A stretch of DNA of 64,000 bases from Streptomyces sp. 35G-GA-8 (GCF_023534745.1 NZ_JAMHJQ010000013.1:62001-126000), one strand, 5' to 3'. Counted from the stretch's first letter, positions 34,783 through 44,619 are shown. A program made the numbers and translations. The notes: generated from the sequence alone by a model not told the origin.

Positions 34783-37326
34783 ATGTTCCGTACCGCCTTG
34801 CGCACCGTGCTCGCGCACAAGGCCAGGCTGCTGATGACCGTCCTCGCCGTCATGCTCGGCGTCGCCTTCGTCTCCGGCACCCTGGTCTTCACCGACACCC
34901 TCGGCAACGCCTTCCAGAACCAGTCGGCCAAGAGCTACAAGGACGTCGCCGTCGGCGTCACCTCGTACGACAAACGCGACTCCGGCAACGCCGACAACGC
35001 CACGTTGGACCCCGGGGTCAGCCAGGAGACCGTCGGCAGGATCGGGGCCCTGGACGGGGTCGCCTCCGTCACCGGCCGGGTCAACGGCTTCGCCGGGGTC
35101 GCCGACCCCGACGGCAAGCTGATCGGCGACGGCTGGGCCAACAACGGCTCCAACTTCGCGCCGGACAAGAACGGCAAGGACCCCGCCTACACCTTCGTCG
35201 AGGGCTCGGGGCCCACCAAGGACAGTGAGATCGCGCTCGACAAGGCGACGGCGACCGAGGGGAAGTACACGGTCGGCAAGCCGGTACGGGTCGCCTCCAA
35301 CGGGCCGGTGAAGGAGTTCACCCTCGCGGGTGTCTTCACCACCGACGACGGAGAGGTCAACGCGGGCGGCAGCTTGGTCCTCTTCGACACCGCCGTCGCG
35401 CAGAAGCTCTATCTGGAGCCCGGCTTCTACAGCGATCTCACCATCACCGCCAAGGCCGGCGCCTCAGAGAGCGCCATCCTCGACCAGGTCAAGCCCCTGC
35501 TGCCGGAGAACGCCGAGGCGAAGACCGGTGAGCGGCTCGCCTCCGACCAGGCCAAGCAGATCGAGACGAGCCTGAGCGGCATCAACCAGATGCTGCTGGC
35601 CTTCGCCGCCATCGCGCTCTTCGTCGGCATCTTCCTGATCTCCAACACCTTCACCATGCTGGTCGCCCAGCGCACCAAGGAACTGGCGCTGCTGCGCGCC
35701 GTCGGCGCCTCCCGCCGCCAGGTCAAGCGCTCGGTGCTGGCCGAGGCCGCGGTGGTCGGCGCGATCGCCTCCACGATCGGATTCGTCCTCGGCATCGGGC
35801 TCGCCGTGGCGCTGCGCTCGGCGATGAACATGGCGGGCGCGAAGATGCCCGCGGGCGCGCTGGTCATCTCGCCGACCGCCGTCGGCGCCGCCTTCGGTGT
35901 CGGCATCCTGATCACGCTGCTCGCCGCCTGGCTGCCCGCCCGCCGGGCCGCGAAGATCCCGCCTGTGGCCGCGATGAACAGCGTGCACGGCGTGGCCACC
36001 ACCAAGTCGCTCGTCCTGCGCAACTCCATCGGCGGCGTGCTGGCCCTGCTCGGCTCCGCCGTGATCGTCGCGGGCGCCGCGGCCGGGTCCGACGGGCGGC
36101 TGCTCATCGGCGCCGGGGCGTTCCTGACGATGGTCGGTGTGATCGTGCTGATCCCGCTGCTGTCGCGACCGGTCATCGCGCTGGTACGGCCGCTGCTGCG
36201 CCGGGTCTTCGGGGTGGCCGGCAAGCTGGCCGGACTGAACGCCGTCCGCAATCCGCGGCGTACCGGCGCCACCGCCTCCGCGCTGGCCATCGGACTCACG
36301 CTGGTCACCGGGCTGACGGTGCTCGGTGTCACGATCGGCCAGGCCGTGGACAAGATGACCACGGACAACATCAAGGCCGACTACATGGTGACGATGGCGG
36401 GCGGCGGCCGGCTGGACGAGTCCGCGCTCACCGCGCTGGAGAAGGCGCCCGGCGTGAGCGCGGTCTCCCCGCAGCAGGCCTCCTCGCTGGAGGTCAAGGG
36501 CCGCTTCCACTCCGCCTCCGCGGTCACCCCCGGGGACATCGAGAAGGTCATCAACATCGCCTCGGTCTCCGGCTCGCTGGACACCCTCGCCCAGGGCGGG
36601 ATCGCGGTGGCCGAGGACACCGCCAAGTCCAACGGCTGGAAGGTCGGTGACACCCTGTCGGTCACCTACAACGACGGGAAGACCGGCAAGCTGAAGGTCG
36701 GCGCCACCTTCGAGAAGAACGAATTCCTCTCACCGGTGCTGATGTCGACCGAGCTGGCCGCGCCGCACGAGTCACGGATGTACACCCCCGAGGTGTGGGT
36801 GAAGATGGACGGCGGCGCGAGCGACGCGCACGAGCAGGCGCTGGTGGACTCGCTGGGCAGGAACCCGGCGATCACCATCATGGATCAGCAGGACATCAGG
36901 AACCAGTTCGGCGGCCTCATCAACACCGCGCTGAACATCATGTACGGACTGCTGGCCATGGCCCTGGTCATCGCGATCCTGGGGGTCGTCAACACGCTGG
37001 CGATGTCGGTCTTCGAGCGTCAGCAGGAGATCGGCATGCTGCGGGCCATCGGCCTCGACCGGGCCAAGGTCAAGCGGATGATCCGGCTGGAGGCCGTGGT
37101 GATCTCGCTCTTCGGCGCGTTGATCGGGGTGGGTCTCGGATCCTTTGTGGCCTGGGCGATCGGTGAGACCGTCAAGGACGAGATCCCTGGTTACGCGCTG
37201 GTCATTCCGTGGGACCGGGTCGGGCTCTTCCTGGTGCTCGCCGGTGTGGTGGGTGTCCTGGCCGCGCTCTGGCCGGCGCGCAGCGCCGCGAAGCTGAACA
37301 TGCTGACGGCCATCAAGACCGAGTAG
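34783..37326 (+). CDS. FtsX-like ABC permease
   Basis: The protein has 847 residues. An N-terminal membrane helix (RLLMTVLAVMLGVAFVSGTLVF) is followed by a large extracytoplasmic MacB-like domain (about 40-260), a first FtsX domain with three helices (about 268-410), two more central helices, a second extracytoplasmic domain and a C-terminal FtsX domain (about 720-847, with MYGLLAMALVIAILGVVNTLAMSVFERQQEIGMLRAIGLD). This duplicated layout is common in actinobacterial MacB-type permeases. The ATG at 34783 follows AGGA. It works with the ATPase at 33687. The substrate is unknown; antibiotic or lipoprotein export are both possible. Confidence 0.9.
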   Translation: MFRTALRTVLAHKARLLMTVLAVMLGVAFVSGTLVFTDTLGNAFQNQSAKSYKDVAVGVTSYDKRDSGNADNATLDPGVSQETVGRIGALDGVASVTGRVNGFAGVADPDGKLIGDGWANNGSNFAPDKNGKDPAYTFVEGSGPTKDSEIALDKATATEGKYTVGKPVRVASNGPVKEFTLAGVFTTDDGEVNAGGSLVLFDTAVAQKLYLEPGFYSDLTITAKAGASESAILDQVKPLLPENAEAKTGERLASDQAKQIETSLSGINQMLLAFAAIALFVGIFLISNTFTMLVAQRTKELALLRAVGASRRQVKRSVLAEAAVVGAIASTIGFVLGIGLAVALRSAMNMAGAKMPAGALVISPTAVGAAFGVGILITLLAAWLPARRAAKIPPVAAMNSVHGVATTKSLVLRNSIGGVLALLGSAVIVAGAAAGSDGRLLIGAGAFLTMVGVIVLIPLLSRPVIALVRPLLRRVFGVAGKLAGLNAVRNPRRTGATASALAIGLTLVTGLTVLGVTIGQAVDKMTTDNIKADYMVTMAGGGRLDESALTALEKAPGVSAVSPQQASSLEVKGRFHSASAVTPGDIEKVINIASVSGSLDTLAQGGIAVAEDTAKSNGWKVGDTLSVTYNDGKTGKLKVGATFEKNEFLSPVLMSTELAAPHESRMYTPEVWVKMDGGASDAHEQALVDSLGRNPAITIMDQQDIRNQFGGLINTALNIMYGLLAMALVIAILGVVNTLAMSVFERQQEIGMLRAIGLDRAKVKRMIRLEAVVISLFGALIGVGLGSFVAWAIGETVKDEIPGYALVIPWDRVGLFLVLAGVVGVLAALWPARSAAKLNMLTAIKTE

Positions 37327-37349
37327 CGCGGGACCGGCGGGAGAGGGCT

Positions 37350-37388
37350 GGAGAGGGCGGGACCCCAGGGCGGGGGCCCGCCCTCTCC
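37350..37388. terminator. Hairpin between convergent genes
   Basis: GGAGAGGGCGGG pairs perfectly with CCCGCCCTCTCC, a 12-base stem, between the FtsX permease (stop 37326) and the phospholipase D-like gene (3' end 37430). It is followed by further CCCGCCCTCTCCC-like repeats that can form alternative pairings. Confidence 0.7.
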
Positions 37389-37429
37389 CTTGTCCCGCCC
37401 TCTCCCGTGTCCCGCCCTTTCCCGCGTAC

Positions 37430-38833
37430 TCAGGTGCCGGCGCAGTAGCGCATCAGATGATCGTGATTGGCCCTGTACTGGTCGTGGATCGCGCCGTTGT
37501 CGATCTTCAGCAGGGTCTCGTCATTGGAACGCAGCGCCTGCCAGGAGTAGTTGTGGCTGCCGGTCCAGACGATCTTCCGGTCGGCGACACCGTCGTACGT
37601 ACCCTCCACCAGCAGATACTTGGAGTGCAGCCCGATCTTCGGCGCCCCGCTCGTGGGCGGGTCCTCCCAGCACTCCACGCGCTGGGTGAGCTTGCCGGAG
37701 ACGATGGAGGTGACGGTCCTGCCGAGCGACGGTACGCCGACACCTCCGCCGTTCGGATTGCCGTCGCCCGCCAGATACACCAGACAGCCCGCGTTCTTCA
37801 TGGCCACGAGCTTGCTCGCGATCTGGTCGCGGTAGAAGAGGTTCGCCGCCATCCGCACCTCGGAGCGGCGCGTCGACGAGCAGGCGACCTTGTCGAGGAT
37901 GAGCTTGACGGTGTCGGTGGCCGGGTCCTTCCGGTAGTCCGTGCCGGAGGTCTCCCGGCGCGGGAAGAAGTACGTCTTGTACGCGGGATCGGTCGCGCTG
38001 GACGGCGTCCGGTAGTACGTCGCGAGACCCGCGCCCGAGGCGCCGTATCTCAGCTGGTCGTCGAAGTACGCCGCGTAGTTGTCGTAGAGACCGGGGTCGG
38101 CGATCGTCACGGCGTTGTTGAACAGGTCCGTGCGCTGGACGCCGGTCATATTGGCCGACGTCTGCACGACGACCTTGTCCACGCCTCCCGTACGGGAGAA
38201 GAGGAAGAACTTGTTGTGGTTGATCGCCCGGCTGCCGATCGTACGGTTGCCGACGCACGAGCGGGTCGAGGGGCAGGACATCACCCACGACGGCGCGTTC
38301 CGGTCGGTGCCGAGGCCCGCCGCGAGGTTCTCGTACTCACCCCCGGCGGTGACCGTCGTGTGCGATTTGTAGTCCAGGATCGCCCGGACGGCGACGCCGC
38401 GTTCCTTGGCGGCGATCAGGGCCTCGCGGACGTTGTCGTCGGTGAAGGTGTACAGGGACACGGTGATCGAGCTGCCCGCGGCGGCGCCGCCGACCAGCGA
38501 GACGACATGGTTCCTGATCCTGTCCCGCTGGGCGGGGGTGCCCGCGGGGTCGTTGAAGATCGCGCCGGTGGTGACCGGGGCGGCGGGGGCCCCGGCCGAT
38601 AAGGGAGCCGGCGACGAGGCTTCGGTCTCGGCCTCGGACCCCGACTCGGGGGACTCGGCCTCGGACGGGGCGTGGAACTCGGACCCGTTGTCGCCGCTGT
38701 CCCCGTTGGCCCGGTTGTCCCCGTCGGCCCACGCGGCGCCGGGAAGGGCCATGACGGACATCAGGGCGACGGCCAGGCCCAACAGCTTGATTCTGCGGTG
38801 GCGACGGCGATGGCTGTGGCGGTGGCGGTGCAC
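37430..38833 (-). CDS. Secreted phospholipase D-like protein
   Basis: The protein has 467 residues. A His/Arg-rich start and hydrophobic core (LLGLAVALMSVMALPGAAWA) form a signal peptide cleaved near residue 36. An acidic Ser/Glu linker follows to about 80. The two PLD HxK motifs are INHNKFFLF (H206, K208) and GLHSKYLLV (H403, K405), separated by about 195 residues, with SANMT and GSHNYSW downstream of each. This is the two-motif layout of phosphodiester-cleaving PLD superfamily enzymes. The GTG at 38831-38833 is preceded by AGGAGG. The substrate could be phospholipid or nucleic acid. Confidence 0.88.
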   Translation of the reverse strand: MHRHRHSHRRRHRRIKLLGLAVALMSVMALPGAAWADGDNRANGDSGDNGSEFHAPSEAESPESGSEAETEASSPAPLSAGAPAAPVTTGAIFNDPAGTPAQRDRIRNHVVSLVGGAAAGSSITVSLYTFTDDNVREALIAAKERGVAVRAILDYKSHTTVTAGGEYENLAAGLGTDRNAPSWVMSCPSTRSCVGNRTIGSRAINHNKFFLFSRTGGVDKVVVQTSANMTGVQRTDLFNNAVTIADPGLYDNYAAYFDDQLRYGASGAGLATYYRTPSSATDPAYKTYFFPRRETSGTDYRKDPATDTVKLILDKVACSSTRRSEVRMAANLFYRDQIASKLVAMKNAGCLVYLAGDGNPNGGGVGVPSLGRTVTSIVSGKLTQRVECWEDPPTSGAPKIGLHSKYLLVEGTYDGVADRKIVWTGSHNYSWQALRSNDETLLKIDNGAIHDQYRANHDHLMRYCAGT

Positions 38834-39024
38834 ACCGGCCTCCTGTTCGGTTTCGGCTCAGGGAGCGCGTGTCGGGAACACGTACCGGGAGCACAGAAAA
38901 CGGAGCCGCCGGGCAGCGGTCTGCCCGGCGGCTCCGTCATCCAGGCCCGGACGGCAGAACGTACCAATTCCCCCGCCCTCATCCGGGCCCACTCACCTCT
39001 TTGTCACCCGCACGATGTCGCGCG

Positions 39025-40365
39025 TCAGCCGCCCCACACACGCGCTCGCGCCGGCATCCCGGAGGCGCCGCTCTCCGGGGTCTTCACGGCCAGGATCTGG
39101 TTGACGCCGATCTTGTTCCGCTCGAAGGAGAGCGCGGACGCCGCCATGTAGAGGCGCCAGACGCGGGCGCGTCCGGCGGAGGTGCTGCGTACGGCCTCGG
39201 CCCAGTGGTCCTCCAGATTGGCCACCCAGCGGCGCAGGGTCAGGGCGTAGTGCTCCCGGATCGACTCGACGTCGCGGGCCTCGAAGCCCGCCTCCTCCAG
39301 CGTGGCGACCGTCCTGCCGAGCGGCGCGAGCTCGCCGTCCGGGAAGACGTACGCGTCGATGAACTCGTCGATGCGGTACTTGCTCTCGTCCTGCTCGGGC
39401 CGGCGGGCGATCTGGTGGTTGAGCAGCCGGCCGCCCGGCTTGAGCAGGGCGTACAGATCGTCGGCGTACTCCCGGTACTTGACCGAGCCCACGTGCTCGG
39501 CCATCCCGATGGACGAGATCGCGTCGTACGGTCCGTCCCTGACGTCCCGGTAGTCCTGGACCCGCAGCTCGATCCGGTCGGTGAGGCCCTCCTCGGCGAC
39601 GCGCTTGCGCCCGTAGGCGGCCTGCTCCCGCGAGAGGGTGACGCCGGTGACGCGAACGCCGTACTCGCGGGCGGCGTGGATGGCCATCGAGCCCCAGCCG
39701 CAGCCGACGTCGAGCAGCCGGTCGCCCTCCTTGAGGCCGAGCTTGCGGCAGATCAGATCGAGCTTGTCGCGCTGTGCGTCCTCAAGGGTGAAGCCGTGGC
39801 CGCCGGTGTCCCTGCCGGCGTCCCTGTCGGCGTCCCCGTCCCCGTCGCCCCAGTAGGCGCACGAGTAGACCATCGAGGGGCCGAGCACCAGCTCGTAGAA
39901 GTCATTGCCCACGTCGTAGTGGTGGCTGATCGCCGCCCTGTCGCGGCGCTTGGTGTGCAGCGCGCCGTGCCGCCGCCGGATCTCCTCGGCGGGCGGGGCG
40001 GGCGGCGGCCAGGGTCCCGCGATCTGTACGAGCCCGCGCGCGACGGCCCGCATACGGGGGTCGAGTACGGGGTGCGGCTGGTCCTTGGCGTCGTCGCCGC
40101 GCTCCCAGATGAGACCGGCGAGGAGCCCCAGGGCCTCGAAGAGATCGCCCTTCACATCGATCTCACCGGCAACCCAGGCGCGCGCGAGCCCCAGTTCGCC
40201 GGGTTTCCACAGGAGGCGGCGGAGGGCACGACGGTTACGGATGATCAGGGTCGGAGCGTCCGGGGGACCCGATTCGCTGCCGTCCCAGGCACGGATACGG
40301 ACCGGGAGCGGGGCCCCCAGCAACTCTTCGGCAAGAGTGGTCAGCCGCAGTGCGGCGTCGGCCAT
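39025..40365 (-). CDS. Cyclopropane-fatty-acid-synthase-like methyltransferase
   Basis: The protein has 446 residues. The CFA synthase family adds a methylene from S-adenosylmethionine across acyl-chain double bonds. The SAM site is LLDVGCGWGSMAIHAA, preceded by HYDVGNDFYELVLG and YSCAYW, both hallmarks of the family, and MAEHVG follows. A short Asp/Gly-rich repeat insertion (DGDGDADRDAG) lies in the middle. The ATG at 40363-40365 is chosen because GGAGG lies eight bases upstream; this site sits inside the longer alternative frame. Modification of membrane lipids is the likely role. Confidence 0.9.
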   Translation of the reverse strand: MADAALRLTTLAEELLGAPLPVRIRAWDGSESGPPDAPTLIIRNRRALRRLLWKPGELGLARAWVAGEIDVKGDLFEALGLLAGLIWERGDDAKDQPHPVLDPRMRAVARGLVQIAGPWPPPAPPAEEIRRRHGALHTKRRDRAAISHHYDVGNDFYELVLGPSMVYSCAYWGDGDGDADRDAGRDTGGHGFTLEDAQRDKLDLICRKLGLKEGDRLLDVGCGWGSMAIHAAREYGVRVTGVTLSREQAAYGRKRVAEEGLTDRIELRVQDYRDVRDGPYDAISSIGMAEHVGSVKYREYADDLYALLKPGGRLLNHQIARRPEQDESKYRIDEFIDAYVFPDGELAPLGRTVATLEEAGFEARDVESIREHYALTLRRWVANLEDHWAEAVRSTSAGRARVWRLYMAASALSFERNKIGVNQILAVKTPESGASGMPARARVWGG

Positions 40366-40691
40366 TGCGTACACCTCCGTCATGAGGAATACCGGAAACG
40401 CTCAACACCACGTAAACACCGGTCGGGTGTGGTCGCAGTCCCGGCGACGCGCAATGAGACGGCAAAATACCTGCATCTACCACGCACTTTGGGGTGGATG
40501 CGCGCCCTTTGCCCCCTCCCAGGCTCAGGCTTCAGGGGCCGGAGGCCGGGGGTCGGGGGTCGGGGGTCGGGGGTCAGGGGTCGGCCAGTCCGGGGCCGCG
40601 CGTGCCCGGGGCCGCACGTGCCCGGGGCACGCGAAAGGGCCGCCCGCACCACGGATGGCGGACGGCCCTTTCGGGGTTCTGCGCGGCGGCG
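40366..40691. other. Intergenic 326 bases with GGGGGTC repeats
   Basis: No gene is evident between the CFA-like gene and ndh (both minus strand). Four tandem copies of a GGGGGTC-type heptamer lie at about 40550-40578. A terminator hairpin for ndh follows at 40632. The promoter for the CFA-like gene must lie in the A+T-richer part near 40440-40500. Confidence 0.5.
40632..40673 (-). terminator. Terminator hairpin after ndh
   Basis: CGAAAGGGCCG pairs with CGGCCCTTTCG, an 11-base perfect stem that extends imperfectly inwards around ACCACGGAT. It lies about 20 bases after the ndh stop at 40692 on the minus strand. Confidence 0.65.
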
Positions 40692-42077
40692 TCAGGAAGC
40701 CTTCGCCTTCTCCGGCGCGGACGGCGCCACGGCTGCCGCCGGGGTCGGCTTGGCGGCCTCGTAGAACTCCTCGCGCGGCGTCTCCATGGCGCCGAGCGAG
40801 ACGACCTCGCGCTTGAGGAACATCGCGAGCGTCCAGTCGGCGAAGACCCGGATCTTGCGGTTCCAGGTCGGCATGGCCATGCCGTGGTAGCTGCGGTGCA
40901 TGTACCAGGCCAGCCGGCCCTTGAGCTTGATCTTCATCTTGCCCATGACGACCATCGCGACGCCCTTGTGCAGGCCGAGTCCGGCGACCGCACCCTTGTT
41001 GGCGTGGCTGTACTCCTTCTGCGGGAAGCCCCGCATACCGGAGATCACGTTGTCGCCGAGGACCTTCGCCTGCCGCAGCGCGTGCTGCGCGTTCGGCGGG
41101 CACCAGGCGTTCGGGTTGCCGGCCTTGCGGCCGATGACGTCCGGGACCTGGGCGTTGTCGCCGGCGGCCCAGATGTAGTCGGTGCCCTGCACCTGAAGCT
41201 TCTCGCTGGTGTCCACATGGCCCCGGGGGCCGAGCGGCAGACCGTAGCGGGCGAGCGCCGGGTTCGGCTTGACGCCGGCCGTCCACACGATGGTGTTCGA
41301 GTCGACCTCAAGGCCGTTGTTGAGCACGACGTGGCCGTCCACGCAGGAGTCCATGCCGGTCTTCAGATAGACCTCGACACCACGGCTCTCCAGGTGCTCC
41401 TTGCCCCAGGCACCCAGCTTCGGGCCGACCTCGGGAAGGATCTTGTCGGCAACGTCGACGAGGAGGAAGCGCATGTCCTCGCGCTTCACGTTCGTGTAGT
41501 ACTTGGCCGCGTCGCGCGCCAGGTCCTCGACCTCACCGATGGTCTCCGCGCCGGCGAAGCCGCCGCCCACGAAGACGAAGGTCAACGCCTTGCGGCGGAC
41601 CTCTTCGTCGGCGGTCGAGTCGGCCTTGTCGAGCTGCTCAAGTACGTGATTGCGCAGCCCGATGGCCTCCTCGATGCCCTTCATGCCGATGCCCTGCTCG
41701 GCGAGGCCGGGGATCGGGAAGGTACGGGAGACGGCGCCGAGCGCGACGACGAGGTAGTCGAAGGGCAGCTCATAGGCCTCGCCGACGAGCGGCGCGACCG
41801 TGGCGACCTTGCGGTCCTGGTCGATGGTCGTGACCCGGCCGGTGAGCACCTCAGCCTTGGGCAGCACGCGTCGCAGCGGGACGACGACATGCCGAGGCGA
41901 AATGCTGCCGGCGGCGGCTTCGGGGAGGAAGGGCTGGTACGTCATGTACGAGCGAGGGTCGACAACCGTGACGGTCGCCTCCCCGTAGCGCATCTTCTTC
42001 AGAATGCGACGAGCTGCGTACAGGCCTACGTACCCACCGCCTACAACGAGGATCCTGGGACGCTCCGTGGTGCTCAT
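40692..42077 (-). CDS. ndh: Type II NADH dehydrogenase
   Basis: The protein has 461 residues. Two dinucleotide-binding motifs are clear: FAD at VVGGGYVGLYAARR (about 11-24) and NAD(P)H at VFVGGGFAGAETIGE (about 170). AAGDNAQVPD carries the FAD-contacting Asp. The C-terminus has an amphipathic helix-like stretch and an Ala/Pro/Lys tail. The enzyme passes electrons from NADH to quinone at the inner membrane face without pumping protons. The ATG at 42075-42077 begins MSTTERPRIL; the ribosome-binding site is weak. The upstream region contains a Rex-like inverted repeat (42386), which would tie expression to the NADH/NAD+ ratio. Confidence 0.9.
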   Translation of the reverse strand: MSTTERPRILVVGGGYVGLYAARRILKKMRYGEATVTVVDPRSYMTYQPFLPEAAAGSISPRHVVVPLRRVLPKAEVLTGRVTTIDQDRKVATVAPLVGEAYELPFDYLVVALGAVSRTFPIPGLAEQGIGMKGIEEAIGLRNHVLEQLDKADSTADEEVRRKALTFVFVGGGFAGAETIGEVEDLARDAAKYYTNVKREDMRFLLVDVADKILPEVGPKLGAWGKEHLESRGVEVYLKTGMDSCVDGHVVLNNGLEVDSNTIVWTAGVKPNPALARYGLPLGPRGHVDTSEKLQVQGTDYIWAAGDNAQVPDVIGRKAGNPNAWCPPNAQHALRQAKVLGDNVISGMRGFPQKEYSHANKGAVAGLGLHKGVAMVVMGKMKIKLKGRLAWYMHRSYHGMAMPTWNRKIRVFADWTLAMFLKREVVSLGAMETPREEFYEAAKPTPAAAVAPSAPEKAKAS

Positions 42078-42465
42078 GCCATCGAGTATCCACCCCCCTC
42101 GGAGGGGGTGCTCGTGAGCCCCTTCACAAGGTAAGGGCCCCCTAGTGCTACACTGCGCGGCCCGCGTGATCGACATCATGGCCCACGGGGGGAACCAGAT
42201 GGCGGGTTTAGTCGTTGCCCACCCCTCGTGAGCTGGCCCTCAGCGCTTGGGCGGGGGTGAACCGCCCTGCCTTGTTCATACGCGCGTAACGCGCCCGGAA
42301 CCGCCCGGTATAAGGGCGCAGGGGCCCCTTGGGGCTAACAGACCGCCATCGGGAACAGCCCCACCACTCCACAGGACCGATTTCCTTGTGAAGAAGTTCA
42401 CGAACTTTCTCGCCGACCTTGATCAGACGCCTGGTCCGATGCCTGGGGATGCCCTGGTCCGATGC
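42078..42465. other. 388-base region upstream of ndh
   Basis: This is the promoter region of ndh and also the 3' flank of the protease gene. It contains a Rex-like site (42386-42403) and a direct repeat of TGGTCCGATGCCT-GGGG (about 42434 and 42458). A plus-strand frame crosses the region but has poor codon bias and is opposed by the protease gene. No gene is called. Confidence 0.5.
42386..42403. promoter_or_regulatory. Rex-like operator upstream of ndh
   Basis: TTGTGAAGAAGTTCACGA is an inverted repeat (TGTGAA, 4 bases, TTCACG) with one mismatch to the Streptomyces Rex operator form TGTGAAC-N3-TTCACA. Rex is the NADH-sensing repressor of respiratory genes in this genus. It lies about 310 bases upstream of the ndh ATG, so a distant promoter or leader must be assumed. 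Confidence 0.5.
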
Positions 42466-43605
42466 CTAGGGGAAATCGGCGCGGGCCTTGTTGACCAGGC
42501 GATTCAGGGGTGGCCCGCCGGCCGCCCAGTTGTCGTCGTCGAAGTTGAGCGTGCCTTCGGCACTGGTCACCGATACGACGCGGGGGAAGTCCTCGTTTGC
42601 CCAGAACGCGAAGAACGCACTGCCCGAGGCACCGTGGTCGACGCTCGCCGTCTCGGTGTCCATATAGAGGCCGTCGCCTTCCTGGCCGACGATTCCGGGG
42701 TTGTCGGCGTCCTCGAACGACACCTTGTCCTGGAAGAACGGCACTTCGTCGTTCCCGAGGTCGTGCGGGTACGACACGTTGAACCAGAACGGCTTGTCGT
42801 CCCAGTCGTTGCTGTACTCCCGCGTTCCCATGAAGCCCAGCTGGCCGCCGAGCGGCCGATCGAGCACGAAGACGATGTAGTCCAGCGAGACGCTGATCTC
42901 GTCGTCCGGGTTGTCCACCTCCCTGAACCAGTAGGTGCGGGTGGCGTTCGCGACGCCGAAGGGTGCCGCTCCTCGGTTGAACGACGGGGTGAACGCGACC
43001 GGGGCGAGGTTGGGGCCCGGCCAGTGCCAGTTCATGACGTGACTGGCCGTCAGCACATGGCGGGGACCGATCAGCGTGCCCGTCCCGATCTTCATCTCGG
43101 CCGAACCGGGGGCCACCGGGACCGTGACCCGGCCGACCGTGCTGAACGGATAGGCGAGGCTGTCCATCTCGACCCGCCGGTCGGGCTGGTACACGTTCAG
43201 CGGCCGGACCGGCCGGCCCTTGACCGGGCGCAGGCGCGTCGGCCGGTACCGGACGGGCTCGCGGCCCTCCGGCAGCCGGACCAGATCGAGGTGGGCGGGC
43301 CGGTAGCCGTCGGCGGCGTGATCGGGGACGTCACGGTCGACGACGTGCAGCCGGTTGACCACGGGTGCGAACGACTGCCGCCTCCCGTTGGCCACCCGGA
43401 CGTCCACCCGATGCACCTCGCCCGGCCCCGAGTGCTCGTCCAGCGAGGTGACGGACACCTCGACCTCCGGCTTGTCGACCTCGGTGCAGACGTAGAACGA
43501 GCTCTGGCACCCAGCTGACAGACCGGGCGGCTTGTCACGGCTCGCGGGCTCGGTCGGTCGCGCACGAAGTTCTTCGATGCTCATGGGCGGTGCCGGCTTG
43601 GACAT
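42466..43605 (-). CDS. Trypsin-like serine protease
   Basis: The protein has 379 residues. The catalytic triad is readable: H189 in LTASHVM, D242 in SLDYIVF, and S327 in SVDHGASGSAFF. The oxyanion-hole motif GASGSA differs from the usual GDSGGP of chymotrypsin and resembles glutamyl endopeptidase-like enzymes. The first 150 residues are a variable domain with no hydrophobic signal peptide, so secretion by the Sec route is not supported. AAGGAG lies six bases upstream of the ATG at 43605. Copy B of the repeat element begins 134 bases upstream. The substrate is unknown. Confidence 0.82.
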   Translation of the reverse strand: MSKPAPPMSIEELRARPTEPASRDKPPGLSAGCQSSFYVCTEVDKPEVEVSVTSLDEHSGPGEVHRVDVRVANGRRQSFAPVVNRLHVVDRDVPDHAADGYRPAHLDLVRLPEGREPVRYRPTRLRPVKGRPVRPLNVYQPDRRVEMDSLAYPFSTVGRVTVPVAPGSAEMKIGTGTLIGPRHVLTASHVMNWHWPGPNLAPVAFTPSFNRGAAPFGVANATRTYWFREVDNPDDEISVSLDYIVFVLDRPLGGQLGFMGTREYSNDWDDKPFWFNVSYPHDLGNDEVPFFQDKVSFEDADNPGIVGQEGDGLYMDTETASVDHGASGSAFFAFWANEDFPRVVSVTSAEGTLNFDDDNWAAGGPPLNRLVNKARADFP

Positions 43606-43738
43606 GGCGCGCTCCTTCCCGGATCACCCGTTACTCCCAGTCTGGGCACGGCTGACGGGGCCCGCGACTGGGGCTTTGTTGCATGGGATGCGCATGAAGT
43701 GCACGAACGCGATGGATGCTGGGTGGGGGTTCGTGCCG

Positions 43739-44619
43739 AGGGGTAGTCGGGGTGGGCCGGGACGTGTGGATGCGGGTGGGGGCCGCCCCTAGGTTTGAGT
43801 TTCGCGGTTGCGGGTCGGGCGTCAAGGGCGCTCCTTCGTCGCGTCGGCAAGCCGATGGGCTGCGCCCACCCTTGACCCCCAACCCTCCACCGCACGTGCA
43901 GCTTTGAGGGGGGCGGCCCGGGGGGAGGGGTCCCCGGGGGGCTGAGTTTGTGGGGCCGGTCCTTTCCCGGCCTGCGGCCCGGTGGGTGGTCTGCGCGGCA
44001 GTGGAGTGGGGCGGCCAGGCACCGGCTCAGCGAGCAGGCGTGGGTGGGTAGTTGAGGCTCATGCCCCGCTGTGCGGGCTCGTTGTCGCCTGCACCTGTCG
44101 ACGGAGGCAGACGGACCACCACCCACCCCCTATGTCCTAGTTTGGCGGGCTGTTCTGGGGCTCCCCGGCCGGTGATGCGTCCTGAGTTCGGTTAAGTCGT
44201 TCCCACGACACATCACCGCCTCCGACCCGCCCACTCAGCGCCTCACCAGTCACACCCACCCCACCACCCACACATCCTCACCAGCGGGGCATGAATCCCC
44301 GCCGCCCACGGGGATCAGTCGCTGAGCCGGGGCCGGGCCGCCCCACTCCACTCCCGCGCGCCCCGCAGGGCCCACCCACCCGAAAGCCGGGAGCACACCT
44401 TTGGACAAGGGAGCTTCCCCGGGGCCCCCTCCCCCCGGGCCGCCCCCCCTCAAAGCTGCACTTGCGGTGGAGGGTTGGGGGTCAAGGGTGGGCGCAGCCC
44501 ATCGGCTTGCCGACGCGACGAAGGAGCGCCCTTGACACCCGACCCGGAACCGCGAAACTCAAAGATCAGGGGCGGCCCCCACCCGACACCAAACGCACCG
44601 GCCCACCCCGACTACCCCT
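43739..44619. repeat. Long inverted-repeat element, copy B (881 bp)
   Basis: The ends are AGGGGTAGTCGGGGTGGGCC and its reverse complement. The left arm is complete through the core (about 44085-44260, containing GATGCGTCCTGAGTTCGGTT and the short inverted pair TGATGCGTC/GACACATCA). The right arm (from about 44282) matches only the outer 330 bases of the left. The core is in the opposite orientation to copy A. It separates the protease gene start from the 3' end of the response regulator gene. No coding frame is conserved with copies A and C over its length, and no recombinase is present. Confidence 0.88.

Noticed and set aside
42247-43518. Long plus-strand frame opposite the serine protease
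   Set aside because: It is the antisense of a gene with an intact catalytic triad, and its product has no recognisable features.
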